The translations under genes and the position numbers were made by a program. Of a stretch of DNA of 64,000 bases, positions 45,774 through 57,650 are shown one piece after another (positions within the stretch are counted from its first letter, which is position 1; every line of letters starts with the position of its first letter). Below the pieces are notes generated by a model. The model saw nothing but the letters and a program-made list of their open reading frames with translations. It was not told the origin of the DNA and searched no databases. The stretch comes from Metallyticus violacea (lineage: Eukaryota; Arthropoda; Insecta; Mantodea; Metallyticidae), in the NCBI GenBank assembly GCA_030762175.1, contig CM060846.1, positions 306,500,512-306,564,511 of the forward strand. The letters run 5' to 3'.

Positions 45774-47326
45774 TTCCCAAACAACTTATAAAATGTGCAT
45801 GAAATAGCTATAGGTTTATGATTAAAGACATTTACCTTTTCTCCCTTTTGAACAGAGGCTTCACCACTGAATATTTTAGTCTTTCAGGAAATACACCCAA
45901 TGTTAAAGACTTATTACACAAATAACTAACAGGGTACTAATTTCCTTTGCACAGGCCTTTGCTGTTAATCTCATCATAGCAGAAGAGTTTTTTGATTTTA
46001 GTTTTCTAATAAAATTACTAATTTCTAGTGGAGTAGTGGTACTTGGTTTGAATTCATTATTTTGATAGGCAATTGATGGTTGTAAAATCCTTAATGCATC
46101 TCTTTTATCACCAGAGTATAAACTTAAATTTTTTACATTAAGAAAGTAATCATTAAACACATTTGCTACATCTACAGGTGTTGTATCTCTTTAATGTTAA
46201 TGCTTAAGATTATTGCATCATCTTGTGGCAGTTTTTGCTTGTTTCTTGTTTTATCATATTCCAAGTGGTCTTTATTTTTATTTTTGTCTGATTGATACAT
46301 GTTTGATAATGGATGCTATTTGCAGGTTTTTATGACTTTCCTAAGTATCTTATAATACCTTTTTAAAATGTATTTTTAATTTAGGGTCTTTACCAAGCTT
46401 TAGCTCATTATATAAATGTCTTTTATGTTGACATGATTTTTTAATTCCTTGGGTTAACAATTCCATGCTCATATAATAACTTCTTTTCTTAATTTTTAGT
46501 GGGAAATATGCTTCAAAATGCAATTTAAAAATGTGTAAAAATTATTGAATTTACCGTTAATATCATTTGCACTGCAGACTCTATTGCATGATTCTTGCTT
46601 AAGTGTCTCCACCATTTTACTGAGGATTGCATCATTAGTATCACTATATTTTATATATCTATAATATTCTTTGAGCTCTATTGTCGAATCCTTCTTAACT
46701 ACTATTGAGCATCATGGTAAGAGAGACCATTGATTGAAGACAGGAATATGATGACAGTTTATCTCAATTTACAAATCTATAGCTGTGCTAGAGTTCTTAT
46801 TGATCCTAGTGGGAAAGTTAATTGTATGCACCTTATTATATGCAATAAGAAGGGTGTTTAATCAATTCATTCTGGCACTTGGCATTAAGTAATCAATATT
46901 TATGTCCCTACATATAATTATTGCTTAGGCTTAAATAAAAAGTTTAAGGTATCTTCAAGCTTCATCAAGAATGTTTTAAATTTTCCTAACCATGAGCAAT
47001 AAATAGCAATTACAATTACTTTTGTATTTTTGCTATCCAATTGGATTGTGTATAATTCAATGTCCTGTTCTGAATTAAATTTTGGTATAACTAATGTTTT
47101 ATATGGTACATCCTGCCTGACATAAATGCTAACTCCTCTGTTATTTAGTTTTTTCCTTGAAGCTTCTGCTCCCAAGCAATAACCATACAATGATAATTGT
47201 GATAATTTATGTTGTTTCAAATGATGTTCAGATAGGCACTAATATGTAGTTTTATACTGTCACAATTTAAACTATTTAATAATTCATCCATTTTACTTAA
47301 TAGTTCTCTTATAATTTGATGAAATA

Positions 47327-48228
47327 CAGAGGGTGCCAAAAAATGTTTACACACTTCAAGAAAATAAAAAACTGTGTTAACATAATAAAACTGAATTCAC
47401 ACAAACAGAAAATGATGAGCACTAATCATCTTAGTCTTTTACAGTTACAACAGTTGCTCAAAATGCCCACTATCAACTTCGATACACTTCTGAGTACATT
47501 GAATACTGATTGAGCAACATTTGTGAAAGTGCCCTCAGCGACTGCAGCACATGCCATTTCAATTTATTCCTGAAGTGCTGCTAGTGTAGCTGGTTTTCTA
47601 CGGTATACAACATCCTTAAGAGCTCCCCATATGTAGAAGTCCAAAAGAGGCAGATCTGGAGAACACAGTGGAAACTCAGTCGGACCTCTTTGTCCTATCC
47701 ATTGCCTTGGAAGATTGTCATCAAGGTATGCATGTACATCTCGATGGTAATGTGGTTGTGCACAATCCTGTTGGAAGTAAAATTCCTCGTTTCCATAGAG
47801 TATACAAATGGCGGGTAAGATGGATGTGCATATCATTGTTCAGGTACACTGGGCCAGTCACTGTTCCTTCAAAACAGAATGGTCCAATTAGATCCCTAGA
47901 TGACAACCCACACCACTGTTCAAACGATAATCTTGCCTCCATTTTATTGTAGCAGCACTAACATATCGTAATGTGAGTCACATCTGTTTACCTAACATCA
48001 TACAACATTCTTGGTTTCATTTGTTTATTGTTGATTTACGATAATCTTGACTTTATTTGTTCATTGTTGATTTATCTGTCACTTAGCAATGCTATCATAA
48101 TGTATGCGAGTCCCATCTGTTTACAGAACATAATACTACACATTACTGTTGCTTTTCGGTCCAACTTTGGAATATGTTAAATAGATATTTACTGTGAAAG
48201 TGTATATACATTTTTTTGGCACCCTCGG
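47327..48228 (-). mobile_element. Mariner-type element (DD41D-like), deletion derivative
   Basis: The ends CAGAGGGTGCCAAAAAATG and, in reverse complement, CCGAGGGTGCCAAAAAAATG form inverted repeats continuing for about 30 bp. Each is flanked by TA (47,325-47,326 and 48,229-48,230). On the minus strand the transposase C-terminal half reads [20 protein letters not shown], then [20 protein letters not shown], then CSPDLPLLDFYIWG. There are 41 residues between QQD and the Asp of LLDF, the spacing of the DD41D group. The N-terminal half is missing and frames shift. Confidence 0.85.
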
Positions 48229-48230
48229 TA

Positions 48231-48955
48231 TATAAAGGTTGTTTTTTGCTTGCTGAACACTCTTCAATTTTACTTCATTCTCTGTGCAACCATTATCATT
48301 GACACTATTGTCATTTGAGTTAACATTAACTGATATTAAACAAAAAAATACTTAACTCAAACATAGCAAGAAAGAAAGCTAACAAAGCAAAATCTGGAAT
48401 AAGTCAGGTTGTGTGAGATTCTAATTCATAAGTATAACATAGAAAACCTTGAATTTTAATGTAAGACAGGTAAGATAGAAGGTACTGGTACAGGATGTGC
48501 TTCAAAATAAAATATCTTATGGAAGAATTAAAATTCAATTTTCCTCTCCAAATGAAAAGTTAAAACTGCTTTTAAACTATTAATTACAAATAATATTATT
48601 TATCTAGAAGAGAATATATTTTCTTAAGAATTACACATACATATATACACAGTAAATAAATAAATAAATAAAAAGGGAAAACTTAAATCAATAGAAAATA
48701 GATTGTTTGATCATGTTCATGTTGATTTTATATATAAAAATCTGGATTTGATTTCAAAATTAGTAAACATTTTAGGTGTTTGTAAATTCTTTTGCAAATT
48801 TTATATTTGAGTGATTAAAAATTAGGCATTTTAAACTTTAAAAATGCACTGTTATTTTCTGAATGAAAGGTTAAAAACGTTTTTGAATTTATACATAAAC
48901 ATGTAATTATAGTAGTTTTTTGTATCAGGGATTTTCCCAGTGAAATATATTGTAA
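48231..48955. other. CpG-poor stretch, no gene seen
   Basis: AT-rich, with a short (AAAT)n at about 48,654-48,671. No exon recognised. Confidence 0.4.
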
Positions 48956-48959
48956 TATG

Positions 48960-49060
48960 ACAAATTACTGTTATGAAATCACTCAAATTTCACTAATTTT
49001 GTTCCACTTACTTGGGCATGTTTCAAAAGTGATTGCCTCCATCTTCAGCTTGGTCCCACT
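48960..49060 (-). repeat. Degenerate PLE terminal repeat with hammerhead-like remnant
   Basis: The minus strand near 49,050-49,010 reads AAGCTGAAGATGGAGGC, an eroded stem, and TTTTGAAACATGCC. This aligns with CAGCTGATGATGAGAGC...CTCTTGAAACATGT of the 45.2-kb copy. The following TTAGTGAAATTT corresponds to TTAGTGAAGTTT there. Core positions are mutated (CUGAAGA). Confidence 0.55.
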
Positions 49061-49072
49061 GGCAGCTTTCCA

Positions 49073-49178
49073 GTGTGGTATTAAGATGTTGCTCTGTGGC
49101 TTTAACCAACTTATTGATGAGGGAGCTACCTCATCAGTAAGTTTGTTAAAGCCACAGAGCGACATCTTAATACCACAC
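49073..49178. repeat. Snap-back inverted repeat, 50-bp arms
   Basis: 49,073-49,122 is the reverse complement of 49,129-49,178 with three mismatches and a six-base spacer. It abuts the PLE-like terminal remnant, so it may be part of that element or a folded-back insertion. Confidence 0.92.
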
Positions 49179-49694
49179 CCATCTTAATAAATCACTCCTT
49201 AACAATAATTTGTCATGTATTATAGATTTATTTCTGCAGAGAGTTTGTAATAGTTCATGGAGGTTTCCAAGATGCATTTACATCATATTCTTTGCAATAA
49301 CTAGTTTGGAACCAATTGTAATTTTTGTGCTGCACAAAGACATAAACTGGTCTTGATCTAGTTTTCTCATATAACTAATTAAACAGCTGACTCACTGTTA
49401 GCTACCACACATTTCATAAGCAAAGAAATTCAAAGAATGCTTTGTTAAGAAATAAAAACTAATGTCAACATTGTTAAATGATTTATGAGAGTTTTTCCTT
49501 TAATTAATATTTTATAACTTTTGTACCTTGGAATAATATTAAAATTGTATATACTGTAGCTACCATCTGCAACATTTGTGGTGTCCAGTAAACCAACAGA
49601 AAAAAATGAGAAACTGTTTCGGCAAAAGAACAAGAATAGCAAGAAAAACAGAAAATCCTTAAAAATTAAGTGAGTGGGCAAGGATGGAAACAAG

Positions 49695-49702
49695 CATCAT
49701 CG

Positions 49703-49735
<33 letters not shown>

Positions 49736-49782
49736 CCACCACCACCACCACCACCACCACCACCACCACCACCACCACCACC
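49695..49782. repeat. (ATC)n(ACC)n microsatellite
   Basis: CAT/ATC units run directly into ACC units. Confidence 0.95.
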
Positions 49783-50140
49783 TATGCCTATGGAAGGAAC
49801 ACGCTCAGAATGATTAGCACAGAAAGTAAAGAGGAGTGAGCAATAAAAATATGTATGTGCCTACATACAGAAAGTGCAAATATAGTGAACAAAATTATGA
49901 ACTTAATATTGACAGAGCATTAATCAAAACAATTGCAAACTGATTTGTCATCAGTGGTAATTAAATCCACTGATACTAATCTCAAGGAGTATGGTTTCAA
50001 TAATCAAATTCAAGCTGTAACACATTTTTAAAATTTGATCATAAATTCAGTTCAGTAAACAAATGTACTGATACCAAGCTCACAATTCATGGAAAATTAC
50101 AATGAAAAATGTGAATTATATAAACTCCTTTCTATTACAG

Positions 50141-50374
50141 ATGGTGTGAGATGTACCCCAGCTGCCATTAATCCAGCTGCTTGTTTCACATTCAAATTAC
50201 CAGCTGAGCTGGAGTCAGATGATGTGACTACTGCAGTGCTTTGGATTTACAAGCTACGTGACAATGGTGATTCTCGAAATCAGACTTTTGTTGTTTCAGA
50301 TGTTGCTCACTGGGATGTAAATCAGAGTGTTCAGAAAACCAAACCACTTGTAATTTATGAAACTGATATGAAAG
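50141..50374 (+). CDS. Activin/inhibin-beta-like ligand, prodomain exon (internal)
   Basis: A 234-bp internal exon bounded by TTTCTATTACAG upstream and AAAG|GTAATG downstream. It starts at codon position 2 and ends after position 1 of a codon. The reading is DGVRCTPAAINPAACFTFKL, then PAELESDDVTTAVLWIYKLR, then an Asn-rich stretch, then KPLVIYETDMK. A hydrophobic VLWIYKL strand and conserved polar loops are usual for the latency-associated prodomain of TGF-beta ligands. Identity is inferred mainly through its compatible phase with the next two exons, the last of which is diagnostic. The preceding exon supplying the first base of the split codon was not identified. The 17 codons that the frame extends upstream of 50,141 are intron. 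Confidence 0.8.
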
Positions 50375-50839
50375 GTAATGATATTTTTTTTAAAAAATAA
50401 AATAATGAAATATAAATAAATGTATATGTACACATGTTGTTTACATCATATTGGGTGGTAATCAAATGTGTCTTGTAGGTTTCTTGTTTGCATCATTGAA
50501 ACTAGTGCATTCATTCATAAAAGAAACTGAGCTTATGAAAATCCTAAAAATTCTGATGTAATTCATTTACTTCTGTTTTCTTCAAAATGCTAAATGTTCT
50601 GTTTCTTAGTGAGGTCCTCAAACTGTCTGTTAAAGGCTGTAAAAATGTACTAGAAAATCACCTAGAAAATTTTCTGGTAAGAAAAATTAATGCTAATGTA
50701 ATTATTATATTCTTCATATATTCCTTTATTTTACCAGTATGAGTACATAATTTAATATGTACTTATTATAAGTAAACTATTCACTTAGTAATTGTATAAA
50801 ATATAGTGAACTTTTGTAACAGTGATGTCAAATATTAAG

Positions 50840-50981
50840 ATTTTAAAAAATTGAGTCAAGATTGTAACATACACCACTAAAATTCAGTAAAAAGGAAGAC
50901 TAGTTTCGGGCTGAAACTAGCCTTCCTTTTTATTGAATTTTAGTGGTGTGTATGTTACAATCTTGACTCAATTTTTTAAAA
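50840..50981. repeat. Intronic snap-back inverted repeat, ~68-bp arms
   Basis: 50,840-50,907 and 50,913-50,981 are reverse complements with two mismatches and one 2-base indel, separated by five bases. As RNA in the activin-type primary transcript it would form a long near-perfect hairpin. The apex TAGTTTCGGGCTGAAACTAG is itself palindromic. Confidence 0.95.
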
Positions 50982-51785
50982 TGTTAAACTATTCACTGTT
51001 ATTCATTAAATGCTAAATTTTTATTCAATGCTTATTCCATTTTATAGAGTTAAAGGAAGAATATACATAGATGACAGGAAAAATGTTAAATTTTTTTAAG
51101 TACTGAGATACAGCATCTCCTTAATTTGTGAATATCTGCAAAATTGAGCACATATATAACATATTAAATTAGGGCATAGATTTTCCTGTGGTTACAAACA
51201 TTGTTTATTTTATGAGTAAACCTTGAATTTCTCATAAACTTTTAAATTTTTGAGTTTTTGATTTAAAAAATATTTACTTTAAACTTTGCATATAACAATT
51301 ATATGTAACTTCTTCTACAAAGATACCAATATGAGTTTTATATCCCTTACATTATAATGAAGGCTCTGAAGCAGTTTTTGTCTTTATATAAATACAAATT
51401 TATTTATGTTCTTCACAACTAGTGAATGTATATCCTTTGCAAGAGGATATTTACAAAATGGATATTTCTTCTTTCCACAATGAGCAGTGACTTTTTTTTT
51501 TTTGATCAAATTAAATCTAAATCCAAATAATTTGTTCTTTGACATTATGTGAAATCTAGGATTTATTCTATTAAGTGCTAAGTGATGAAACTTAACTTGG
51601 CAATAAAGATCTTTTGACAAGTGGAAAACAAAAAAAACAATGTGGGTGTTTTTGACAGAGTGCAATAGTACTGGGGAAGAAAAGTAAAAATGTGTAATGG
51701 TGAGGGGCTTATATTTCCAATAATTTAAATTGGTCATAACATTCATATATTTTATTGTTGTTGATATTATTAGTTATTATTATAG

Positions 51786-51809
51786 AACAACAACAACAAC
51801 AACAACAAC

Positions 51810-51872
<63 letters not shown>
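51786..51872. repeat. (CAA)n(TAA)n compound microsatellite
   Basis: About eight CAA units run into about 20 TAA units in the first identified intron. The poly-tyrosine frame on the minus strand is an artefact. Confidence 0.95.
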
Positions 51873-53023
51873 CTTTTGGTTTAGTGTTATTTTCAAGTAA
51901 CATAAACATAATTATAAAAATTTCTGACTTACAGATTTTCAATTATTCTTTAATATTTATGTTTATAGTAATTGAAAAAAAATATTCATTAAATGCTCAT
52001 ATTTATTTACATACATTGTCTAATTTTTATTATAAATGGACCCTTAACGTTTAGCTAAGGATATCTACCCATGAAAACAATCTATTGCTCACTGTTATGA
52101 CAACAGATGCTAAGAAATTAAGTGCTCAAACAATTGATGGTTGTATGATTGTGCAAAATAAAATGCTAATTGTCTCAGGAATAAATAGCCATATGGTGAA
52201 ACTTATTAAAAGATAAATCCTCATTATGATATGTTTCTGAGTTATAAAGCAAAATCATATGTTTCGTTCCACTCAACCCCCTTCTAAAATGTTTGCCACA
52301 GAAGTGATATCAAAGAAACTGACAATATCCTCCCTCCAAAAAAAAAGATATTAAGAGTAAAATGAATTTCATAATCTAACAATCATTTCACAGCCTTCGG
52401 GCTCAGTCAATAAAAATTTGTAGCATATTAGAAAATTGAGAATCTTCCTGAAACTCCATTGCAATTCTTTTGGAGAGAACAATAACATAATGCACACCAC
52501 AAATTATATATATCCTTAAAGTAAATTTCCAATAGTTATCATTCTTTTGCTCTGAAATAGCCTTTTCATCATGCATTTTAATGAAATAATGAAATCAGAT
52601 GTTTTTATTTACAAATACATGTTTTTGTTTCATTAAGATTACATTTTATACTAGCTCCTAATAAAGGCTATTGCTGCAAATAATTTTGAAAAAGAAATTA
52701 TATATGTCACACTTTAGTATTTATTTGATTATATACATATTTGATTTTGTATAATAAACAGTCATTATCAATTAAAGGTCAAAGAGGGAAAAAGATTCAA
52801 ACAGAATTGAAAAATTTCTTGGTGGATAATGTATGTATAAGATAAATAAATTGTAAATATGTATCTAAAATATAGTTCAATGTAATTGTTTATAGTATAA
52901 ATGGAAATTTCCCATTATTATATGAGGTAAATATGCTTCTTATTTTTAAATTATTTGGTTTATCAATGTATTTTCTAACAATGACCAAAACTCAAGTGTA
53001 GAGTCTATGGTCTGCATGAAATT

Positions 53024-53045
53024 ATTGTTGTTGTTGTTGTTGTTG

Positions 53046-53096
<51 letters not shown>
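53024..53096. repeat. (TTG)n(TTA)n compound microsatellite
   Basis: Same unit pair as at 51,786 but on the opposite strand, in the same intron. The two arrays are complementary and could pair in RNA. Confidence 0.95.
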
Positions 53097-53099
<3 letters not shown>

Positions 53100-53340
53100 T
53101 TTTCACCTGAAAAATAGAACTAAATTTTGTAGTATTCGTATTAACTTCATTCTGTGAAATTATCACTGTGAGAAAGCAAATCTAAGTTCTTCCTACAGTA
53201 AACTGAAATGCTTTTAATTGTGATTTTTATTAAAATATAAACTCTGTTCAGTGAAATTACCATTTCAACAAAAATAATTAAATTTACTTTAAAACTCTCT
53301 ATTTTGACAAACTAATGTCTTTTTTCCGTCTGTCTCACAG

Positions 53341-53519
53341 CTGGCTGGGTAAAAATAGATCTCTTATACACTTTAACCAATTGGCTGGAGTATCAAGAGC
53401 TGACACATGCTATACACATAGCCTGCAAAACCTGTGTAAGGGATGTTGGCAGTTCACCAATATCTCTTGAATCTGAGCAAAAGCCATTTATTGTTATCAC
53501 AACAAAAACTGTTAGAAAG
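53341..53519 (+). CDS. Activin/inhibin-beta-like ligand, second prodomain exon
   Basis: A 179-bp exon between a strong pyrimidine tract with CACAG and AGAAAG|GTAAGA. Joined to the previous exon the split codon is G|CT, giving AGWVKIDLLYTLTNWLEYQE and continuing LTHAIHIACKTC. The W-V-K-I-D-L ... W-L pattern is characteristic of TGF-beta/activin prodomains. It ends with TTKTVRK on a codon boundary, matching the phase-0 start of the next exon. The intron before it is 2,966 bp, the one after it 7,058 bp. Confidence 0.88.
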
Positions 53520-53724
53520 GTAAGAATAAGATAAATATTAATTCAATTCCGAATCAAGCACAGTAAAATACCCCTTAATAATATCTTCTGAAAAGGATAT
53601 TTAGAGCACTCTTTATGGTTTTACTTACATGAGATTTACTCAGGACATAGTTTTATGGAACTTTTTCCAATTCACCAGTTGTTAAATTACTGTTAGATCA
53701 TTCATAGAACCTGGGTAGGTATGA

Positions 53725-53800
53725 GTTGACTCTGGTGGTCTAGTGATAAAAACTTAAATAAAGTGCTGCCTGCTTCTGGAATGTAAAAATTCATAAGGTC
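53725..53800 (+). repeat. Short SINE head remnant
   Basis: GACTCTGGTGGTCTAGTGAT resembles the A-box region of the other SINEs. No B-box is recognisable. Confidence 0.3.
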
Positions 53801-53809
53801 ATGCTCATG

Positions 53810-55260
53810 TTTTTTTATATAAATCCTTTTTCCTATGTTTAGTTCTTTTGGTTGTTGAACAATTTTTAATAACTTGATGCCTTTTTCTATTTCATGGTTT
53901 TCATTTCAAAAATGTGCTGATTTATCTATTTGTAATGGATCTTTCTCGAATATTCTTTCAACCTAATGTCTATATTTCTCTTTGTCTTCCCTATGTAGAT
54001 TTTTTCACAATCCTTACAATTAATCTGATAAATACCAGATTTTTTCTCTTTGGGCCTGAAATCTGCTTTGTTTAATTTCAATAAATTTTTACATTGTATC
54101 AGTTTTGAGGTGCTAAGATGATATTGTACTGCTTGAAAATTTTTTGAATTTTCTTATTGGCTGATGGGTGGTAAGTGAACTTTTTAATTGTTTTTTTACT
54201 CCTGATAAATCACTCAAAGTTTTTATTTGTTTAATTCCTTTTTGCTTCTGGAATCTTTTAATTTTTTGGTTAAATAATCTGTTTGTTGGACCCATTAGAT
54301 TTAGCTGCTTCTATTATGTGTAGATATTCATTCTTGCATTCTTCTTTACTCAGTGGTATAGTTATTAGTCTGTATATCATGCTGTTAAATGCTGCTTCCT
54401 TATGTGATCTTGGATTGAAACCATGGACTTTGATATAATTGTCTGTATGTGTGTCTTTTCTGTAGATGCCATGTTCAAGTTTATTATTAAATTTTATTAT
54501 CTTCAGATCTAAAAATGGAAATATAATATCTCTTTCTGTTTTCGACAGTGAATTTAATTGAAGGCTCTTCAGGTTTAAAAGTTTTAGTGCATCTTCCACA
54601 TGCTTTTTGTTTATAATAGTGAATACATTGTCTACATATTTGTGCCAAACCTTAAAAATGTGGGGGAAAGACTTAGTAATATGCATTTCAAAATAGCTAA
54701 TGATTAAGTCAGCTAAGAAAGGTGATAATGGACTGCCCATTATAAGTCCTGCTTTCTATTTAAAGAATCTGTCCTCAAATATAAAAAATGCTTTATTTAT
54801 GCATAACTAAGTGAATTCAATGCATTCTTTGATGTTATTTTCTCTTAGGTTGTTTAATTATAACCATTTTCTTAGAAATACTAATAATTTATTCTATGGT
54901 ATACTGGAAAACAGGGCTTAGACATCAAAAGAAACCAGTGTGTCATTTAGTAATAATTTTTATCTTTAATTTTATTAATGAGGTCCATGGAGTTTTTTAA
55001 ACATAAGCTATCAAAGTTTGGTAGTGAATGGAACTGTAATGATAACCGGCTTGGTAAATGGTAGTTCGGAGTATTTACGTTGTTAATAATTGGCCTCATA
55101 CCTCTCCCAGGTTTGTGGATTTTCAGAAGGCCATATATTCTGGCTAAAAATGGGTTGTGGACCTTAATTTTGTAATGATCTGTTTTTGGAATCAGGGTAC
55201 TATTTTCCCAAACTTCTTCTATAAAGAGTGTTCTAAATATCCTATTCAGAAGAGATCATT
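53810..55260 (-). pseudogene. Penelope-like element: RT and GIY-YIG relic
   Basis: The minus strand from about 55,200 gives fingers/palm remnants including LLLNDTLVSFDV at about 54,960-54,925. Then come the palm MGSPLSPFLADLIISYFE (54,740-54,690) and the catalytic box HKYVDNVFTIIN (about 54,645-54,610; the usual second Asp of Y-V-D-D is Asn). FPFLDLKIIKFNNKLEHGIY and RKDTHTDNYIKVHGFNPRSH follow. The linker leads to SGIYQINCKDCEKIYIGKTK (about 54,035-53,975), a GIY-YIG nuclease start. This RT plus GIY-YIG order is diagnostic of PLEs. The catalytic substitution and frameshifts show it is inactive. Confidence 0.9.
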
Positions 55261-55689
55261 AATAAGAGTAAGATTTTAATTTTTATATATATATATACCT
55301 ACTGAATCATTAATCCTTTTCAGTCTACTGCTTTGTACATTATTTCTCACTCATAGACTGGGCTTTTTATGGGTTTTTAAGCAATTCATAGATCTTGATC
55401 TTAGATAAATTCATTATATTTTTTTATTTTTAATATTAACCTTTAAACTACATTTTAAATAGACATATAATGCTTAATTATTCAGAAAAAACCAACATCT
55501 TGTCAAAGGTATGTTGCTATTTCTAAATATAAAAAAAACCCTTAAATAACTCTAACATTTATCTAATGTTACAATTCAATGATTTTAGCTAGACACATGA
55601 GCTTCTCTTGAGTATCATTAAGATGAAAATATTTTTCTTCTAATGCCATCACTGTTCATTCATATTGCGGGATGCTTCTCTAGCCCTGG

Positions 55690-55925
55690 TAAGAGTGTAG
55701 TGCTGACTTCTGAGGTTGGGATGCCCATAAGGTGCAGCTATGTTATCCCAAGGCTGCCGGAAGGATGCTAGGTGATAATTTGACTGAATGAGCTCAGAGA
55801 ACTTTGTGACCTAAGTTTCCCAGGCATTCACCTTAAGAATAGAAGAAAAACCCTGATAGGAAAATGGCCCAAGAGTGAATCAAATTTGGGAAGCATGAAT
55901 GCTACCACTAGTTAGACTACAAACA
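55690..55925 (-). repeat. Degenerate tRNA-derived SINE
   Basis: The minus strand begins with TAACTAGTGGTAGCATTCATG (A-box-like) and AATTTGATTCACTC (B-box-like), then CATTTTCCTATCAGGGTTTTT and a CTGGGAAACTTAGGTCAC body. Confidence 0.5.
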
Positions 55926-56329
55926 AATTTAAACTACTAGTACTTAAATGTTTTCACTTATTTAGCAATGAAAATTATTGACTTTTCATTAAACATTATA
56001 TACTACTTGCACACAAAATGTCAACTTCATAGCTGTAGAAGTCCATATAGCTAACAATATACCTATAAGGGCCAGCCATGGTCAAACTGACCACATTATG
56101 TTTTGTGTGTCATTTTGGCATTGCTTTCTATTGCAGTAATTGCTATTGATCCGTATGATTTAGCAGGACTAAATGGGGATTTTTAATTTTGTGATTGTTT
56201 CTTCTTTTGCTGCTGGACACTTTTGTATCAGGAAATGCAGATTATGATAGGCAAATATTGATGGTGATATACTGAAGTTTCTCTGTAAGAACTATTTGCA
56301 CAATAATGCATTATTTATTTTGAAATAGC

Positions 56330-57420
56330 TGACATTTGTGGTCAAGTTCAGACAGTGTTTGACAATAGCTTTTCAACAAGATCTTACAGAGCAAATACTT
56401 GAAGAACTGCAAAGAAAGAGGATGAATCTGATTGATTCATCTGAAGAGGAGTGTCCAACCAAGAAGAAAAAGAGGCAGAGAATATGGAAGTATCATTCAA
56501 ACAGAAGATCTATAATTCTGTGTCACAAGAAAATTCAGGCAGAGTGCATGTATCTGAATGCGAAAATGAAGATATAGTATACAACATATTATGCAATGGT
56601 ACACTTCATTCTGTTCCATGTGCCAATAGAGAGAGCAGTGGTACTGGATACCGAGGTACTTGATGAGGTACCGAAGAAGACACACTAATTGATTCTCCTG
56701 CTATGACAAAGAGGAAATGAACGGAATAGTACTATGGATCATTATTAACAGTAATAAAAGTCATACTGGAGAACTAGCATCACAAAATATCTTGAAAAAA
56801 ACAGCAGAATCAACATCATATTCTGAAAATTGCATTCCAAAAATCTCTGGCCTACAGCTTAGCAGTTATTCATCAATAATGCTATATTATGTCACATAAG
56901 AACCAGCAATGAAACTGAAGCTCAAAATGATACTGAGCAATGACATTGGAAGAACTGGATGCTTTCATAGCCTTATTATATCCCCATGGAGCACATAACA
57001 CAGCAAGATGTGATTTAGATGTTATATGGTGATCATTACAGAGCCCTCCCATCTTCATTAAAACCATAGAATTAACAGGTTCAAAGAAATAAATAGGGGG
57101 ACTTTGGAATAGGTTTGTTGAGAACTGTATTGTATGGTACAAATCTGTGCAAAATCTTACAGCTGATGAACTCTTATTTCCAAGTAACGCTCATTGCTGT
57201 AATACATGGTCAATAAACCTGATATATTTTAGATCAAGTTTTGATTCTTAGTTGATGCCAATACAAAGTACATATGCAATTAATTTTCCTCTCTTGGAAA
57301 GATGTTTGTAACAAGGCAGTTTGTGGACAGTGCTCAAGCAAGTCTATTACATACAGTTTTGATTTTCACAATTTTTTTCTTTTCAAAAGTGTTTAATGCT
57401 CGTTTTAACTGCTGAGGCAT
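56330..57420 (+). pseudogene. piggyBac transposase relic
   Basis: After an acidic N-terminal stretch near 56,420-56,560, the frames give LEELDAFIALLYPHGAHN at about 56,945-57,000. GLWNRFVENCIVWYKS and NLTADELLFPSNAHC follow at about 57,100-57,195, then a VDANTKYICN stretch near 57,240-57,280 and K-x-x-V-T-R-Q-F near 57,300. This order, with D-E-x-L-F-P and the V-D-x-x-T-K-Y segment, is typical of piggyBac (DDE_Tnp_1_7) transposases. Frameshifts and stops make it non-functional. It lies in the second identified intron of the activin-type gene. Confidence 0.8.
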
Positions 57421-57479
57421 CACAGGTGATGGAAACTGATGATACACAAGATGAAATGATAAACTGGGAAAGAATATTT

Positions 57480-57650
57480 TTTTTAAAGGAAGGAAGTGTT
57501 CCAAGCCTAAGTTTAGGGTACCTCCCTGGCATTTGCCATTTTTAAGGAACTTCAGCCAGATTGGACAGTCCTGGATTCCAGACCTCCCACTTATGACTCC
57601 ATATCTTAATGACCTCGGCCATCTGTGGTGGTTCTTTTCACAATGAAAAA
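57480..57650 (-). repeat. tRNA-derived SINE
   Basis: The minus strand has CAGATGGCCGAGGTCATTAAG (A-box-like) and GGGAGGTCTGGAATCCAGG (B-box-like) at appropriate spacing. A body ends in CCTTCCTTTAAAAAA. Confidence 0.6.

Larger units (their letters stand above)
43975..47260 (-). pseudogene. Jockey-type LINE, nearly full length but decayed
   Basis: On the minus strand the domains run in the expected order. The apurinic endonuclease part includes NNRGVSIYVRQDVPY and DIELYTIQL at about 47,180-47,030. A linker with ITQGIKKSCQHKRHLYNELK follows at about 46,470-46,400. RT follows with the motif region KPIAISCTFYKLFGK (about 45,820-45,770), CGFRKRISTENAIYKLTNEL (about 45,085-45,025), the primer-grip region and the catalytic LFADDTSILI (about 44,720-44,690), then NLEKTNIMQF. 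The post-RT tail IIAGTHSRHSCRNLFRQ ends near 44,190, and recognisable coding continues weakly to about 43,980. It is interrupted by a Penelope-like fragment at about 45,100-45,640. CpG is nearly absent, consistent with long residence in this domain. Confidence 0.85.

Noticed and set aside
50089..50140. ATG at 50,089 as translation start of the activin-type gene
   Set aside because: The 17 codons before 50,141 follow no signal peptide pattern and are followed by a good splice acceptor TTTCTATTACAG. The ATG is in the intron.
51709..51942. Poly-tyrosine/poly-cysteine minus frame; similarly poly-Ile/Leu frames at 16,479-16,878 and the Ser run at 34,829-35,143
   Set aside because: Readings of trinucleotide microsatellites, not genes.
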